64,000 nucleotides of DNA from positions 1-64,000 of the forward strand of contig VGXB01000006.1 in assembly GCA_016873515.1 (NCBI GenBank), given 5' to 3'. Position numbers and translations under genes: made by a program. Shown here one piece after another: positions 10,365-20,106 of the stretch. Below the pieces are notes generated by a model, which saw only the letters and a list, made by a program, of their open reading frames with translations, was not told the DNA's origin and searched no databases. Within the stretch, counting starts at the first letter, position 1. Each line of letters opens with the position of its first letter. This stretch comes from Nitrospira sp. (GTDB lineage Bacteria > Nitrospirota > Nitrospiria > Nitrospirales > Nitrospiraceae).

Positions 10365-11072
10365 ATGGCGGATGATACCACGGTCAAGTTGATACAAATC
10401 GGCCTCAAGGGAGGAGAGAAGAAGGACGGATTCAACCTCGTCACGGAACGGGTGATAGCGGTCAATCTCGAAACCAAACAGCTTGAGGTTGAGCTGTTGG
10501 CCTATGACGGTAAAACAACCATACTGGATGTCGCAGAAGAGGCGCTGGAAGACCTCAGGCAGCTTAAAGCCGGAGATGGTGCGACGATCCGTGTTGTGGA
10601 GGAGGGCGGGAAACGCGTCGCCAAGAGCTTTAGAATTCGCGCAAAAGATCCTCATGCGGCCAGAGCCGACGCGATGTTGTTGGACCTCAAGGATCCGCAC
10701 TGGTTGAACCGGAAATATGCGGCGGAAGTTTTGGGCGAGTTGAAGGACCCGCGGGCCGTCGATCCTCTGGTCCATGCCCTGACGGACGAGGTCGGCGATG
10801 TGCGGCAACGGGCCTACGATTCCCTGATCAAACTTGGTGGGGTATCCGTTCCCGCGCTGATTCCTTTATTGGTATCCGAGGAAGATGAGATCCGGCAATC
10901 CGCCGCGGAGATCATCAGAAAAGTCGGGAAGCCGGCCGTCGAACCGCTCGCGACCGCGCTCACCGATGCCGATGATCGGCTCAAAACCAGGATCCTAAAA
11001 GTCTTGGACCGGATGGGCTATAAACCGAAAACAAAGGACGACGCGGCAGCCGTGCTGCCGCGTCTGGCCTGA
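10365..11072 (+). CDS. Protein with novel N-terminal domain plus HEAT repeats
   Basis: About 95-aa beta-rich N-terminus, then LLDLKDPHWLNRKYAAEVLGELKDPRAVDPLV. Confidence 0.85.
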   Translation: MADDTTVKLIQIGLKGGEKKDGFNLVTERVIAVNLETKQLEVELLAYDGKTTILDVAEEALEDLRQLKAGDGATIRVVEEGGKRVAKSFRIRAKDPHAARADAMLLDLKDPHWLNRKYAAEVLGELKDPRAVDPLVHALTDEVGDVRQRAYDSLIKLGGVSVPALIPLLVSEEDEIRQSAAEIIRKVGKPAVEPLATALTDADDRLKTRILKVLDRMGYKPKTKDDAAAVLPRLA

Positions 11073-11076
11073 AAAA

Positions 11077-12402
11077 TTAGGACGCGGCGATGGGACCCTG
11101 CGTCTGGCGCCCAATTGAGATGTATTGGAAACCCGCCGCCGCAACTCGGGCCGGATCGTAGATGTTGCGCAAGTCCAGCAACACCGGGCTGCGCATGGCC
11201 GCTTTCAGCTTCTCGAACTCCAAATTCCGAAATAGGTTCCACTCGGTCATGATAATCAGGGCATCCGCGCCCTCCGCCGCATGGTAGGCATCGCGGCAGG
11301 CCTGTATGGCAGGCAAGACTCGGCATGCTTCTTCGAGAGCTTCCGGATCATAGGCCCTAATGGCCGCTCCTGCCGACAGGAGCTCTTGCCCGATCGCCAG
11401 CGCCGGAGCCTCTCGCAGGTCGTTCGTATTCGGTTTGAACGAGAGGCCCAAAAGCCCAACTGTTTTCCCGGTCAGCCCCCCGAGCGCTTCACAGATCTTG
11501 GTCACCATCCGTCTTCGCTGCTCGTCATTGACCTTCGCGGCAGCGGAGGCAATCTGCATTGGCTGACCATGGCGTTCGCCCATTTGAATAAGCGCAGTCA
11601 AGTCCTTGGGAAAACACGACCCGCCGAACCCAGGCCCTGCGTGGAGAAACTTGGAGCCGATACGATGGTCGAGACCCATGCCCTTGGCCACTATTTGGAC
11701 ATTGGCGCCGACCTTCTCACAGAGGTTGGCAATCTCATTGATGAACGAAATCTTCGTGGCGAGAAACGCGTTGGAAGCGTATTTGATCAGCTCCGCCGTC
11801 GGCACGTCGGTTACGACGATTGGCGTCTCAATAAGATAGAGCGGACGATACAAGTCCTTCAATATGGCGACGGCTTGGTCACTATCCGCGCCGATCACCA
11901 CACGATTCGGCCGCATAAAGTCTTCTATGGCCGACCCTTCTCGCAGAAACTCGGGGTTGGATACCACGTCAAACCGTACGGGTTTTTGCTGTGTCTGCTT
12001 GATGATTTCACGAAGCTTGTGGCCGGTTCCTACCGGCACAGTCGACTTGGTCACAATGACCTTGTAACCCGTCATATTGCGGCCGATGCCCCGGCCGACT
12101 TCTTCGACGTACGACAGATCCGCGAACCCGTCTCCACGGGGAGGAGTCCCGACAGCAATGATCAGCACGAGTGCCTGATCGACCGCTTTGGCGATATCGG
12201 TCGTGAAGGTCAGCCGATTCTCCCGCAACCCTTTGGTGACCAACTCTTTGATCCCCGGCTCATAGAAGGGCACTTCGCCTTTTTCCAAGGAGGCTACCCG
12301 CCGGGCGTCGCTGTCCATACAGGTGACGTTCACGCCGAACTCGGCAAAGCACGCCCCGGTGACAAGTCCAACATAGCCGGTTCCGATGACGCTGATATGC
12401 AT
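11077..12402 (-). CDS. ugd: UDP-glucose 6-dehydrogenase
   Basis: MHISVIGTGYVGLVTGACFAEFG; AGPGFGGSCFPKDL catalytic Cys motif. Confidence 0.95.
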   Translation of the reverse strand: MHISVIGTGYVGLVTGACFAEFGVNVTCMDSDARRVASLEKGEVPFYEPGIKELVTKGLRENRLTFTTDIAKAVDQALVLIIAVGTPPRGDGFADLSYVEEVGRGIGRNMTGYKVIVTKSTVPVGTGHKLREIIKQTQQKPVRFDVVSNPEFLREGSAIEDFMRPNRVVIGADSDQAVAILKDLYRPLYLIETPIVVTDVPTAELIKYASNAFLATKISFINEIANLCEKVGANVQIVAKGMGLDHRIGSKFLHAGPGFGGSCFPKDLTALIQMGERHGQPMQIASAAAKVNDEQRRRMVTKICEALGGLTGKTVGLLGLSFKPNTNDLREAPALAIGQELLSAGAAIRAYDPEALEEACRVLPAIQACRDAYHAAEGADALIIMTEWNLFRNLEFEKLKAAMRSPVLLDLRNIYDPARVAAAGFQYISIGRQTQGPIAAS

Positions 12403-12532
12403 GAACTAATCTCCGCCTAGGATTCCTCAGTGCGGTGAAGTATAGCAACGAGAATTGTCGCAGGCAATCGGCCGCGTCATTTGAGCCAGCACACTCAATG
12501 ACTGATCGATTCATTGACTCCAAGAAAAACTG

Positions 12533-14116
12533 TTGAGTAGAATGCGCGACCATTCTTTCCGGTCCATGACGCATAACCCGATACACATCCCCCGTTGGTT
12601 TCTCCTCTCCACCGCCTTCGTGACGGGAGCCATCGTCATGGCGTTGGAAATCTTGGGGAGCCGTCTGTTAGCACCCGTATTCGGCAATTCCCTGTACGTC
12701 TGGGGGGCGCTGATTGGAGTCATCTTGGCTGCGATGAGCAGCGGGTACGCCTTCGGCGGCTGGCTCTCGGACCGTTACTCAGGCGGAATGGTGCTAGCGG
12801 GCTTGCTGCTGTTTTCTGGCAGCTGGACCTTTCTCATTGCCTGGAGTAACCAGCCTATTCTGTTCGAAATCGAAAAATTCACGCAAGATCCTCGATGGGG
12901 GCCCTGCCTCGCCGCCACGGTGCTCCTAGCGCCACCGGCCTTTGGGTTGAGCGGCGCGCTGCCGGCCATGCTGCGGCTGGCTGTGGCGAATATGGAGCAC
13001 GTGGGATTCCACACCGGACGCATGATCGCCCTGTCGACCGTCGGCAGCCTCGTAGGAACATGGGGAACGGCGTTTTTTCTTCTTTCGTGGATGGGCAGCC
13101 AGTCGTTGGTCGCCTGGCTCGGCGGTCTGCAAATCGGGCTGGCCATCTTGTGGCTCGTGAAAGGCCCATCGACGCACCGGATGGTTCTTGGTGCAGGCAT
13201 CTTCTGCTCGGTTGGACTAGCCACTCTCGCGTCGCACCCGCTGCAGCGGCTGAACCAGCCCATCTATCAAGAAGATAGTCCCTATCAGCAAATCCGCATT
13301 CGTGACGATCAACTGTTCCGGTATCTCGTCTTGGACCGGACCTTTCATGCCACAATGTGGAAAGCCGATCCCGCCTACCTGTTTCTACCCTACAGCCAAA
13401 TGATGGTGTCGTCGCTCGCGCTGGTGACCGAACCAAAGCGTGGGCTCATTCTCGGCCATGGCGGCGGGTCGATCGCGAAGTGGCTGGCCCAGCATCGACC
13501 TGAGCTGGAGCTCGACATCGTGGAATTCGACCCAGCCGTCGTGCGCATGGCAGAACAGTTTTTCGACTATCACCCGCCAGCCACTCATCATGTTTCGGTC
13601 AAGGACGGGCGCGCCTTCCTCAATGCAACAGATCACACCTACGACGTGATGTGGATCGATGCGTTTGCGCGAGACATGATCCCGTTTCACTTGACGACGG
13701 TAGAGTTCTTCGGTCTGGTACGGGCACATTTGAATCCCGACGGAGTCGTGGCGATCAATCTGGCATCGTCGGGAAGGGAAGGCGATCGTGCCCGTGCCTC
13801 GGCAGTAGTGCACACCATGAAACGGACGTTTCCGGTGATTCACACCTTTCCCATTGAAAGTCCATGGAGAACTGACATGAGTCAGGCCAGAAATTTGATC
13901 TTCTTTGGCGGGCGCCCCATTGAAACTGCATCGGCAGATGATTTTGTTAGAAAAGTTACTGAGACAGCAATGAACCGGCAACTACCCATCGAAGCGATTG
14001 CGCTTCTACGTACGCGGAGAACAGAGCCCTGGCCTCCAGGCATGGAACTGACCGACGACTTTGCACCGTATGATCTGCTGATCGGACAAGAAGGTCATCG
14101 GGAACAAGCACACTGA
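12533..14116 (+). CDS. Spermidine-synthase-like protein with N-terminal membrane domain
   Basis: Hydrophobic N-half; LILGHGGGSIAKWLAQHRPELELDIVEFDPAVVRMAEQFF. Confidence 0.8.
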   Translation: MSRMRDHSFRSMTHNPIHIPRWFLLSTAFVTGAIVMALEILGSRLLAPVFGNSLYVWGALIGVILAAMSSGYAFGGWLSDRYSGGMVLAGLLLFSGSWTFLIAWSNQPILFEIEKFTQDPRWGPCLAATVLLAPPAFGLSGALPAMLRLAVANMEHVGFHTGRMIALSTVGSLVGTWGTAFFLLSWMGSQSLVAWLGGLQIGLAILWLVKGPSTHRMVLGAGIFCSVGLATLASHPLQRLNQPIYQEDSPYQQIRIRDDQLFRYLVLDRTFHATMWKADPAYLFLPYSQMMVSSLALVTEPKRGLILGHGGGSIAKWLAQHRPELELDIVEFDPAVVRMAEQFFDYHPPATHHVSVKDGRAFLNATDHTYDVMWIDAFARDMIPFHLTTVEFFGLVRAHLNPDGVVAINLASSGREGDRARASAVVHTMKRTFPVIHTFPIESPWRTDMSQARNLIFFGGRPIETASADDFVRKVTETAMNRQLPIEAIALLRTRRTEPWPPGMELTDDFAPYDLLIGQEGHREQAH

Positions 14117-14315
14117 CAGTGCGGTGAGCCGCCGGTATGCACGACGTGAGGAACCTAAGCCTACTTGCGGCAAAGTACCTATTCGCCGCAATTTGATCAA
14201 ACGCGGTAGCACACGCAAATCTGGATACGGAGTCGGAATACTGGAGAGGGGCTTATCCGCCCGCATTCATCACGATAACACGACAAAAAGCGGGTGGGTC
14301 GCATAAAGTCCGATT

Positions 14316-14665
14316 TGGTGGAGGCGAGGGGAGTTGAACCCCTGTCCGAAGATCGTCAGTGCACTGTGTCTACATGTGTAGCCGATAGTTTGAGTTTCGC
14401 AGCCGTCCACGCCCATCGGCAGGCTTAGAACAACCGCTAGCCCAGAAAGTTCTCATCCTGGCCGCTGAGCACCGGCCTGGGACCAGCCCGCTGCATCGCG
14501 CCGTTCCACCCCCGCGGGCCTCAGATGGAACGACGTCTCAGCCTAAATTAGGCTGCGAGTGCCAGTTCTTGATTGGCAGTTGCGTTTTCTCGGACTTTTA
14601 CGAGTTCCCGAGAGCTCGACATGCGACAGTGACCTCAGTATCCCCGTCGAAACCGGTCGCCCCCC
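14316..14665 (-). ncRNA. ssrA: tmRNA (transfer-messenger RNA)
   Basis: 3' end CTTCGGACAGGGGTTCAACTCCCCTCGCCTCCACCA; 5' GGGGGCGACCGGTTTCGACGGGG; internal tag reading frame ending ...ELALAA-stop. Confidence 0.95.
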
Positions 14666-14670
14666 TTTCG

Positions 14671-14752
14671 TGAATTGCGTGAAACGTAAGACGTAAAACG
14701 TAAGAGGTTTCAAGCCCTGTAAGGATTCGTCATATCCTTTTACGTTTTACGG
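14671..14752. repeat. Degenerate short-word element (GTGAAACGTAAGACGTAAAACGTAAG ... CTTTTACGTTTTACG), inverted arms
   Basis: Read directly; arms 14691-14706 and 14737-14751. Confidence 0.6.
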
Positions 14753-14804
14753 CCTCTATCATACCGCACAGGTCAAGGGGATGCCAGAAGGATTTACCGG
14801 ACTC

Positions 14805-16439
14805 TCACGCGCTCTTAAACCGAGAGACCTTGGCGAAGGCTATAGCCAGAAACGGGAGGATGAGACCCAATAAGAGCTGTACGATGAGTAATTCACCAAG
14901 TTGGCTATAGTCGGCGGGGCTCTGCATCGCACCAGTCGCGGCATCCTTCACTTCGCGCGTGATGACGAAGATCTCGTTCAGGTACTTCGTGCCGAGCTGG
15001 CTAAACGAGAGCGCCAGATTGGTGAACGACGCCATGACGGCAAAGAAGGTGGCTTTCAGATGAGCCGGCGCGGAATTAGCAATCCAGGCGAGCATCGGCA
15101 CCATCGAGATTTGTCCAAGCGGTGATTCCAGCGCCGTATCGATCAAGGCAATGAACCGCGCATCCACAAATCCACCGGTCATTTGCGCCGTCCATTCGTG
15201 TAGCCCATAAAACATGCTGACAACGGGAATGGTGAGGATCGTGCCGATGACGGTCAGAAATCCCACCACATAGGCAATTGACCGCTCAGCCATGAACCGG
15301 CGAAAGACGAACATGCTGACCAGCGTCAACGTACTGCCGGTCAACGACAGAATAGAAAGAAACTGCTGATCGAACTTGAGTTGATCGATCATCCACCAAG
15401 TTGTGCCGGGTCCGGTTCCTGGAATCGACCGGAACATGAACACGACGACGGCCGTCCCGACGAGTGTAAGCTGCTTATCCGGCTCCAATTCGCTGACCAA
15501 TCGCGCCATGAGGAACAGGACAATCCCCATGGACCCGGCAAACACAATCTCTTCTCGATAGGGAAATCCTCCCAAGCCGACCGTCAGGGTAAACAACACG
15601 AAGGCCAGGCTGCCGCCCAGAATCCACCAGTTGGGTTGTGTCTTGTCTGATGCTTGGTCGCGCAGATCGACCATCTGCATGGCCTGCTCCCGCGTGAATC
15701 CTTGTCGAATCAGTTCTTCCCGATGCCGCCGCCGAAGCCGCCACGCCAATCCTAGCCCCAACACAGAAACGAAGGGAATACTGAGCGCCACGAGATAAAT
15801 TCGTTGATAAATCTTCACGAGTTCCGGTTGCGGCAGCTCGTCGGTACCGGAAAACACGTAGACGTTGACCATCGCCACGAGGATGCCACCCCCGATGATC
15901 GCTACACGGCCGAGCGTCTGCATCGTCGTGTGCATGAGTCTTCGGGTCTGCTCATCAAACGGCTGACCCCGCGCATCGACACGGGGAACGGCCTCAACCG
16001 TCATGGCATCAGCCACCGCGTCTTGGATGACGTAGCCGATGGGCGCGAGCAGTGTGCTAAGTACGAACCACACCTCCGCGGGCAAGATTGTCGTCATGAC
16101 CTCACGGTTCCCGATCAGCGCCGCCATGATACCGAGGCTCACGGCCAACAAGGTCGCCCCCATCCCAACCAACCAGCCTTTCCAACGCCAGAGCAAATCG
16201 ACGGTGTGACCGATAGGCATCTTCAGCGCCCAGGGAATGCCCGCCCAGAATCCAAGCGCGGCAAGGAACGAGGCGGAGAGTCCAAGATAGTCTTTGACGA
16301 AGAAGGTACCGACGATCCCGGTCAGGCCGGAAATTCCATAGGCCACATAGACCATGAGCGGCGGCAGATACGAGAGCCGCATCTCACGGCCGAGCGAGAG
16401 AATATTACGGTCAATCCAGTTGAGGAATGGGTTGGTCAC
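14805..16439 (-). CDS. MFS / folate-biopterin-type multi-span transporter
   Basis: About 12 hydrophobic segments, transporter-like length. Confidence 0.65.
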   Translation of the reverse strand: MTNPFLNWIDRNILSLGREMRLSYLPPLMVYVAYGISGLTGIVGTFFVKDYLGLSASFLAALGFWAGIPWALKMPIGHTVDLLWRWKGWLVGMGATLLAVSLGIMAALIGNREVMTTILPAEVWFVLSTLLAPIGYVIQDAVADAMTVEAVPRVDARGQPFDEQTRRLMHTTMQTLGRVAIIGGGILVAMVNVYVFSGTDELPQPELVKIYQRIYLVALSIPFVSVLGLGLAWRLRRRHREELIRQGFTREQAMQMVDLRDQASDKTQPNWWILGGSLAFVLFTLTVGLGGFPYREEIVFAGSMGIVLFLMARLVSELEPDKQLTLVGTAVVVFMFRSIPGTGPGTTWWMIDQLKFDQQFLSILSLTGSTLTLVSMFVFRRFMAERSIAYVVGFLTVIGTILTIPVVSMFYGLHEWTAQMTGGFVDARFIALIDTALESPLGQISMVPMLAWIANSAPAHLKATFFAVMASFTNLALSFSQLGTKYLNEIFVITREVKDAATGAMQSPADYSQLGELLIVQLLLGLILPFLAIAFAKVSRFKSA

Positions 16440-16483
16440 GACAGGTCGTGTGCGTGTCGGGGATGTGCCCTGACGGATGAGGT

Positions 16484-17233
16484 TTACATCACAATGCCGC
16501 CGCCTGCATGAATATTCTGCCCGGTGAGCCAGCGGGCTTCGTCACTGACGATAAAGGCCACCACGTCGGCAATGTCTTTCGGCGTGCCTAGCCGTTTGAG
16601 AGGGGACTGTTGGATGCCGATTTGGCGATATTGATCTGTCATCATCCCCGTTTCCGTAAATCCCGGTGACACAGTATTCACCGTAATTTTGCGCGGCGCA
16701 AGTTCTTGGGCCAATCCCTTGGTATATTGTTCCAGCGCACCCTTGCTGCCGAGATGGGCGGTTGCTCCAGGAAAACTCAAGTGCGTCCCGTCGGTCGAGA
16801 TATTCACGATCCGCCCGCCGTCCTTCAGCACGAGCGCAGCTTCCTGCATGGCAAAGTACGGCCCCTTGGCATTCAGCGCCACGACCTGATCAAACTCCTC
16901 TTCCGTCGTCTCCGCCAGCAGTTTGGACATGAACCGGCCGGCATTGTTCACAAGAATATCGAGACGGCCGAACTGTTTGGCCGTCTCGCGCACAAGCCGC
17001 CGTGCCTCGGATACTTTACTCATATCCGCTTGGAAAGCCACCGCCTTGCCGCCCCTGGCTTGAATCCCGATCACGACCTGTTGCGCCTTCTCGGTACTCT
17101 TGGAATGGTTGATGACGACGATCGCGCCGTCTTCCGCAAATCGCTCTGCGATCGCCCGGCCGATTCCATTCGACGCTCCTGTCACAATCGCCACTTTCCC
17201 GCTCAGTGAAGCCATCTTCTGAGTTCCTCCCAA
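16484..17233 (-). CDS. SDR-family oxidoreductase
   Basis: AIVTGASNGIGRAIAERF; NNAG; catalytic-region SFPGATAHLGSKGAL. Confidence 0.85.
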   Translation of the reverse strand: MGGTQKMASLSGKVAIVTGASNGIGRAIAERFAEDGAIVVINHSKSTEKAQQVVIGIQARGGKAVAFQADMSKVSEARRLVRETAKQFGRLDILVNNAGRFMSKLLAETTEEEFDQVVALNAKGPYFAMQEAALVLKDGGRIVNISTDGTHLSFPGATAHLGSKGALEQYTKGLAQELAPRKITVNTVSPGFTETGMMTDQYRQIGIQQSPLKRLGTPKDIADVVAFIVSDEARWLTGQNIHAGGGIVM

Positions 17234-17437
17234 TGTACACGCCCATTGTCACTCGATCGGGCACTGGGAACCCCCAATGCCCGTGACTGCGGATTCCACC
17301 ACAGATGATCTCCCGTGAAAAGAAACTTTTCAATGTAGAGCAGCGCCATGCTGCCAGCACATCTCACGGATGATGCGAGCGGCATCGATAGAAACATGTC
17401 GCACACCTTGAAATGAAGCCGTTCTGTAAATGAGCCA

Positions 17438-18076
17438 TCAGAGCACTGTCACGCCTCCTTTTGCACGATCCGCGGCGCGCCAAAGGTACCATGAGGCGGC
17501 CGTTCGATATGGTTTCCACCGCTCGCCATATCGCAGCACCTGTTTCGGTGTCGGCATCGACCGAAGTCCATAGGCAATCCGGAATCCGTTGCGCACGCCA
17601 TAATCGTCGACAGGCAGCACGTCCGGCCGGCCCAACTGGAAAATGAGCAGCATTTCGACTGTCCAACGCCCGATACCGCGAACCTCAATCAGCCGCTCAA
17701 TGATCGCCTCATCATCAAGCTGTGCGATGACTCGGTTGGGAGGCACCGTGCCATCGAGGGTCTTCGACGCCAAATCGCGAAGCGCCAGGATCTTCGAACG
17801 TGAAAAGCCCACGGCTCGAATCGATCGTGAGCTTTTGGCCAGGACTTTGTCGGGAGTAGGAAATCGGCATTTTGGAAAGAGGGTGATGAATCGCCGCAAG
17901 ATACTCTCCGCTGCCTTCTCATGCAACTGCTGATACGCAATCGCACGAGTCAACGATTCGAACGGCGATCGGCGAACTCTTGGGCTCAGCGTCCAAGGCC
18001 CGACTTCACGGATCAATCGGCGCATAACCGGATCGACGCGTGTGAGATGCCGTGTGGCTGGTAGGCTTCCGCGCAT
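17438..18076 (-). CDS. HhH-GPD DNA glycosylase (AlkA-like 3-methyladenine glycosylase)
   Basis: EVRGIGRWTVEMLLIFQLGRPDVLPVDDYGVRNG. Confidence 0.85.
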   Translation of the reverse strand: MRGSLPATRHLTRVDPVMRRLIREVGPWTLSPRVRRSPFESLTRAIAYQQLHEKAAESILRRFITLFPKCRFPTPDKVLAKSSRSIRAVGFSRSKILALRDLASKTLDGTVPPNRVIAQLDDEAIIERLIEVRGIGRWTVEMLLIFQLGRPDVLPVDDYGVRNGFRIAYGLRSMPTPKQVLRYGERWKPYRTAASWYLWRAADRAKGGVTVL

Positions 18077-18080
18077 CAGT

Positions 18081-18683
18081 CTACGAAATGAAGGGAACCG
18101 ACTTCCCCCACTCTCCGACATACACGAAGGTGGAGGTGGCACGGCGCTCGCGCGAGGCCAACTCACGTTGACGCAGCGTATCTGGCAACATCCTCGGATC
18201 GCCTGGGTACCCGACGGCGATCATCGCCACCGGTTCATATCCGAAGGGAATATTGAGGTCGCCGCGCGCTTTTTCCACATCGAAACCGGCCATCTGCCGC
18301 GCCACTAACCCGAGCGCCGTCGCTTGCAACACGAGATTGCCCGTCGCCATACCCACATCGTGCAGGGCATGCCGATTCGGCTTGTCGCATTTCTCAAAGT
18401 TCAAGCGCGCGACAGACAAAATCAGCATCGGCGCACGGACGGCCCAGATGCGATTGCCTTCCTCCACACAGGCCAGCAGCCGATTCCACTGCGCCTCATC
18501 GTCCTTGCCGGCCACGATGAATCGCCAGGGCTGCTCATTGTTCGACGAAGGCGCCCAACGGGCAGCCTCAAACAAACTGTTCACCTTATCACCTTCAATC
18601 GGCCGCTCCGCAAAGGCCCGGGGACTCCAACGGAGGGCCAGTAGATCATGGATCGGAAAATCAGTCTGCGCCGGGTTGTGCAT
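18081..18683 (-). CDS. Nitroreductase family protein
   Basis: LLALRWSPRAFAERPI; EAARWAPSSNNEQPWRFIV; MIAVGYPGD. Confidence 0.88.
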   Translation of the reverse strand: MHNPAQTDFPIHDLLALRWSPRAFAERPIEGDKVNSLFEAARWAPSSNNEQPWRFIVAGKDDEAQWNRLLACVEEGNRIWAVRAPMLILSVARLNFEKCDKPNRHALHDVGMATGNLVLQATALGLVARQMAGFDVEKARGDLNIPFGYEPVAMIAVGYPGDPRMLPDTLRQRELASRERRATSTFVYVGEWGKSVPFIS

Positions 18684-20106
18684 ATGACTCCTGTTCTTTC
18701 TTCCTGTCGGCTGATACCGTCTCAGGCGACCAGCCGCCGCCCAACGCCTTGTACAGCTGGACGATCGACACAAGATGGACTCGACGGGTGTTGGTCGACC
18801 TTAATTCGGCCTCAAACAGATTTCGCCGGGCCGCGAGCACGTCGAGGTAATTTCCTAATCCACCTTTATAGCGCAATTCCGACAATTTCAGTGCTGATTG
18901 CAGCGCCGCCACCTGCTGCTGCTGTGCCTCGCTTTGGGTGCGTGCCGTGTGAACCGCGACAAGCGCATCTTCGACTTCCCGAAAAGCCATGAGCACCGAT
19001 TGCTGGTACTGGGCCAGAGCCTGTCGGCTTTGAGCCTCCACCGCCTCCTGCTGGAATCCCAGCACTTGGGCGTTTAACAGAGGAGTCGTCAGCCCGGCGC
19101 CGGCAACGCCGAATGTGGATACATCGGTAAAGATCAACGACAATTCCGGATGGGCCATTCCGACCAGGCCGGTCAACGTGATTTTTGGGAATCGCTCGGC
19201 TTTGGCGGCGCCGATACGCGCCGTGGCTGCTGCCAACTGTTGCTCGGCTTGGAGGAGATCCGGCCGGCGCAGCAGCAATTCAGAAGGCAACCCGGGCGGT
19301 ACCTCCGGCGGCACGGCCTGTTCGTCTAATGAGCGGCCCCGCATGATGGTCGCAGGCTTATGGCCGATCAAGACACTCACGTGATTCTCGGCCTGCACCA
19401 TCTGCCGTTCGAGCTCGGCGGTCCGCGCCGCGGCACTAGCCCGCTCCGCCTCGAACTGATCCGTATCCAGTTTTGAACTGAGTCCTTGTTTCAGACGGGC
19501 CTGTGAGATGCGAACCGACTCTTCCCAGGATTGCAGCGTCCGCTTGGCAATATCCAATTGCGTGTCAAACTGAAGCAGATTAAAATACGCTTCACCGACG
19601 GCACTCACCAGTTGAATCGTCACCGCACGGCGGTTTTCTTCCTTCGACAGCAATTCGGCACGGGCCGCTTCGTTCAGGCGCTTGACCCGACCCCACAGAT
19701 CCATTTCCCAAGCCAGATTGCCGACCAAATAATAGTTGAACGGACTGGCAAATCCAGGAAACAGAAAGTTGGCCTTGCGCCCTGCCGGCGCACTCGCCGC
19801 CACGGTGACCCCTGGAAAATAATCCGAACGAGCGATCAGCGCGCGGGCACGAAACTCCTCGACCGTCGCGACCGCCTGCTGAAGATTCTTGTTTTCCGCC
19901 AGTGCCGTTCGAATGAGTTGCTGCAACTGCTCATCCCGCAATAAGTCCCACCAGGCTAGATTCGCGAGCGACGGCAATTCCTCTGAGGCTCTGGCCATGC
20001 GAAAACGATCTTCCATCTCGGTCGTCGGCCGTTGATAATCAGGGCCCACCGAGCAGGAAAGCAGCCCCAACGAGAACCCGACGACCAGTAACAGTCGCAC
20101 GATCAC
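18661..20106 (-). CDS. RND efflux outer-membrane lipoprotein (NodT/OprM type)
   Basis: Lipobox LGLLSC; VGPDYQRP N-terminus. Confidence 0.9.
   Translation of the reverse strand: MIVRLLLVVGFSLGLLSCSVGPDYQRPTTEMEDRFRMARASEELPSLANLAWWDLLRDEQLQQLIRTALAENKNLQQAVATVEEFRARALIARSDYFPGVTVAASAPAGRKANFLFPGFASPFNYYLVGNLAWEMDLWGRVKRLNEAARAELLSKEENRRAVTIQLVSAVGEAYFNLLQFDTQLDIAKRTLQSWEESVRISQARLKQGLSSKLDTDQFEAERASAAARTAELERQMVQAENHVSVLIGHKPATIMRGRSLDEQAVPPEVPPGLPSELLLRRPDLLQAEQQLAAATARIGAAKAERFPKITLTGLVGMAHPELSLIFTDVSTFGVAGAGLTTPLLNAQVLGFQQEAVEAQSRQALAQYQQSVLMAFREVEDALVAVHTARTQSEAQQQQVAALQSALKLSELRYKGGLGNYLDVLAARRNLFEAELRSTNTRRVHLVSIVQLYKALGGGWSPETVSADRKKEQESYAQPGAD

Noticed and set aside
9636-10808. 390-aa minus-strand ORF
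   Set aside because: Antisense shadow of two HEAT-repeat genes.
11281-12420. 379-aa plus-strand ORF
   Set aside because: Antisense shadow of ugd.
14124-14306. 60-aa plus-strand ORF before the tmRNA
   Set aside because: No motif, low-complexity basic composition, likely noncoding.
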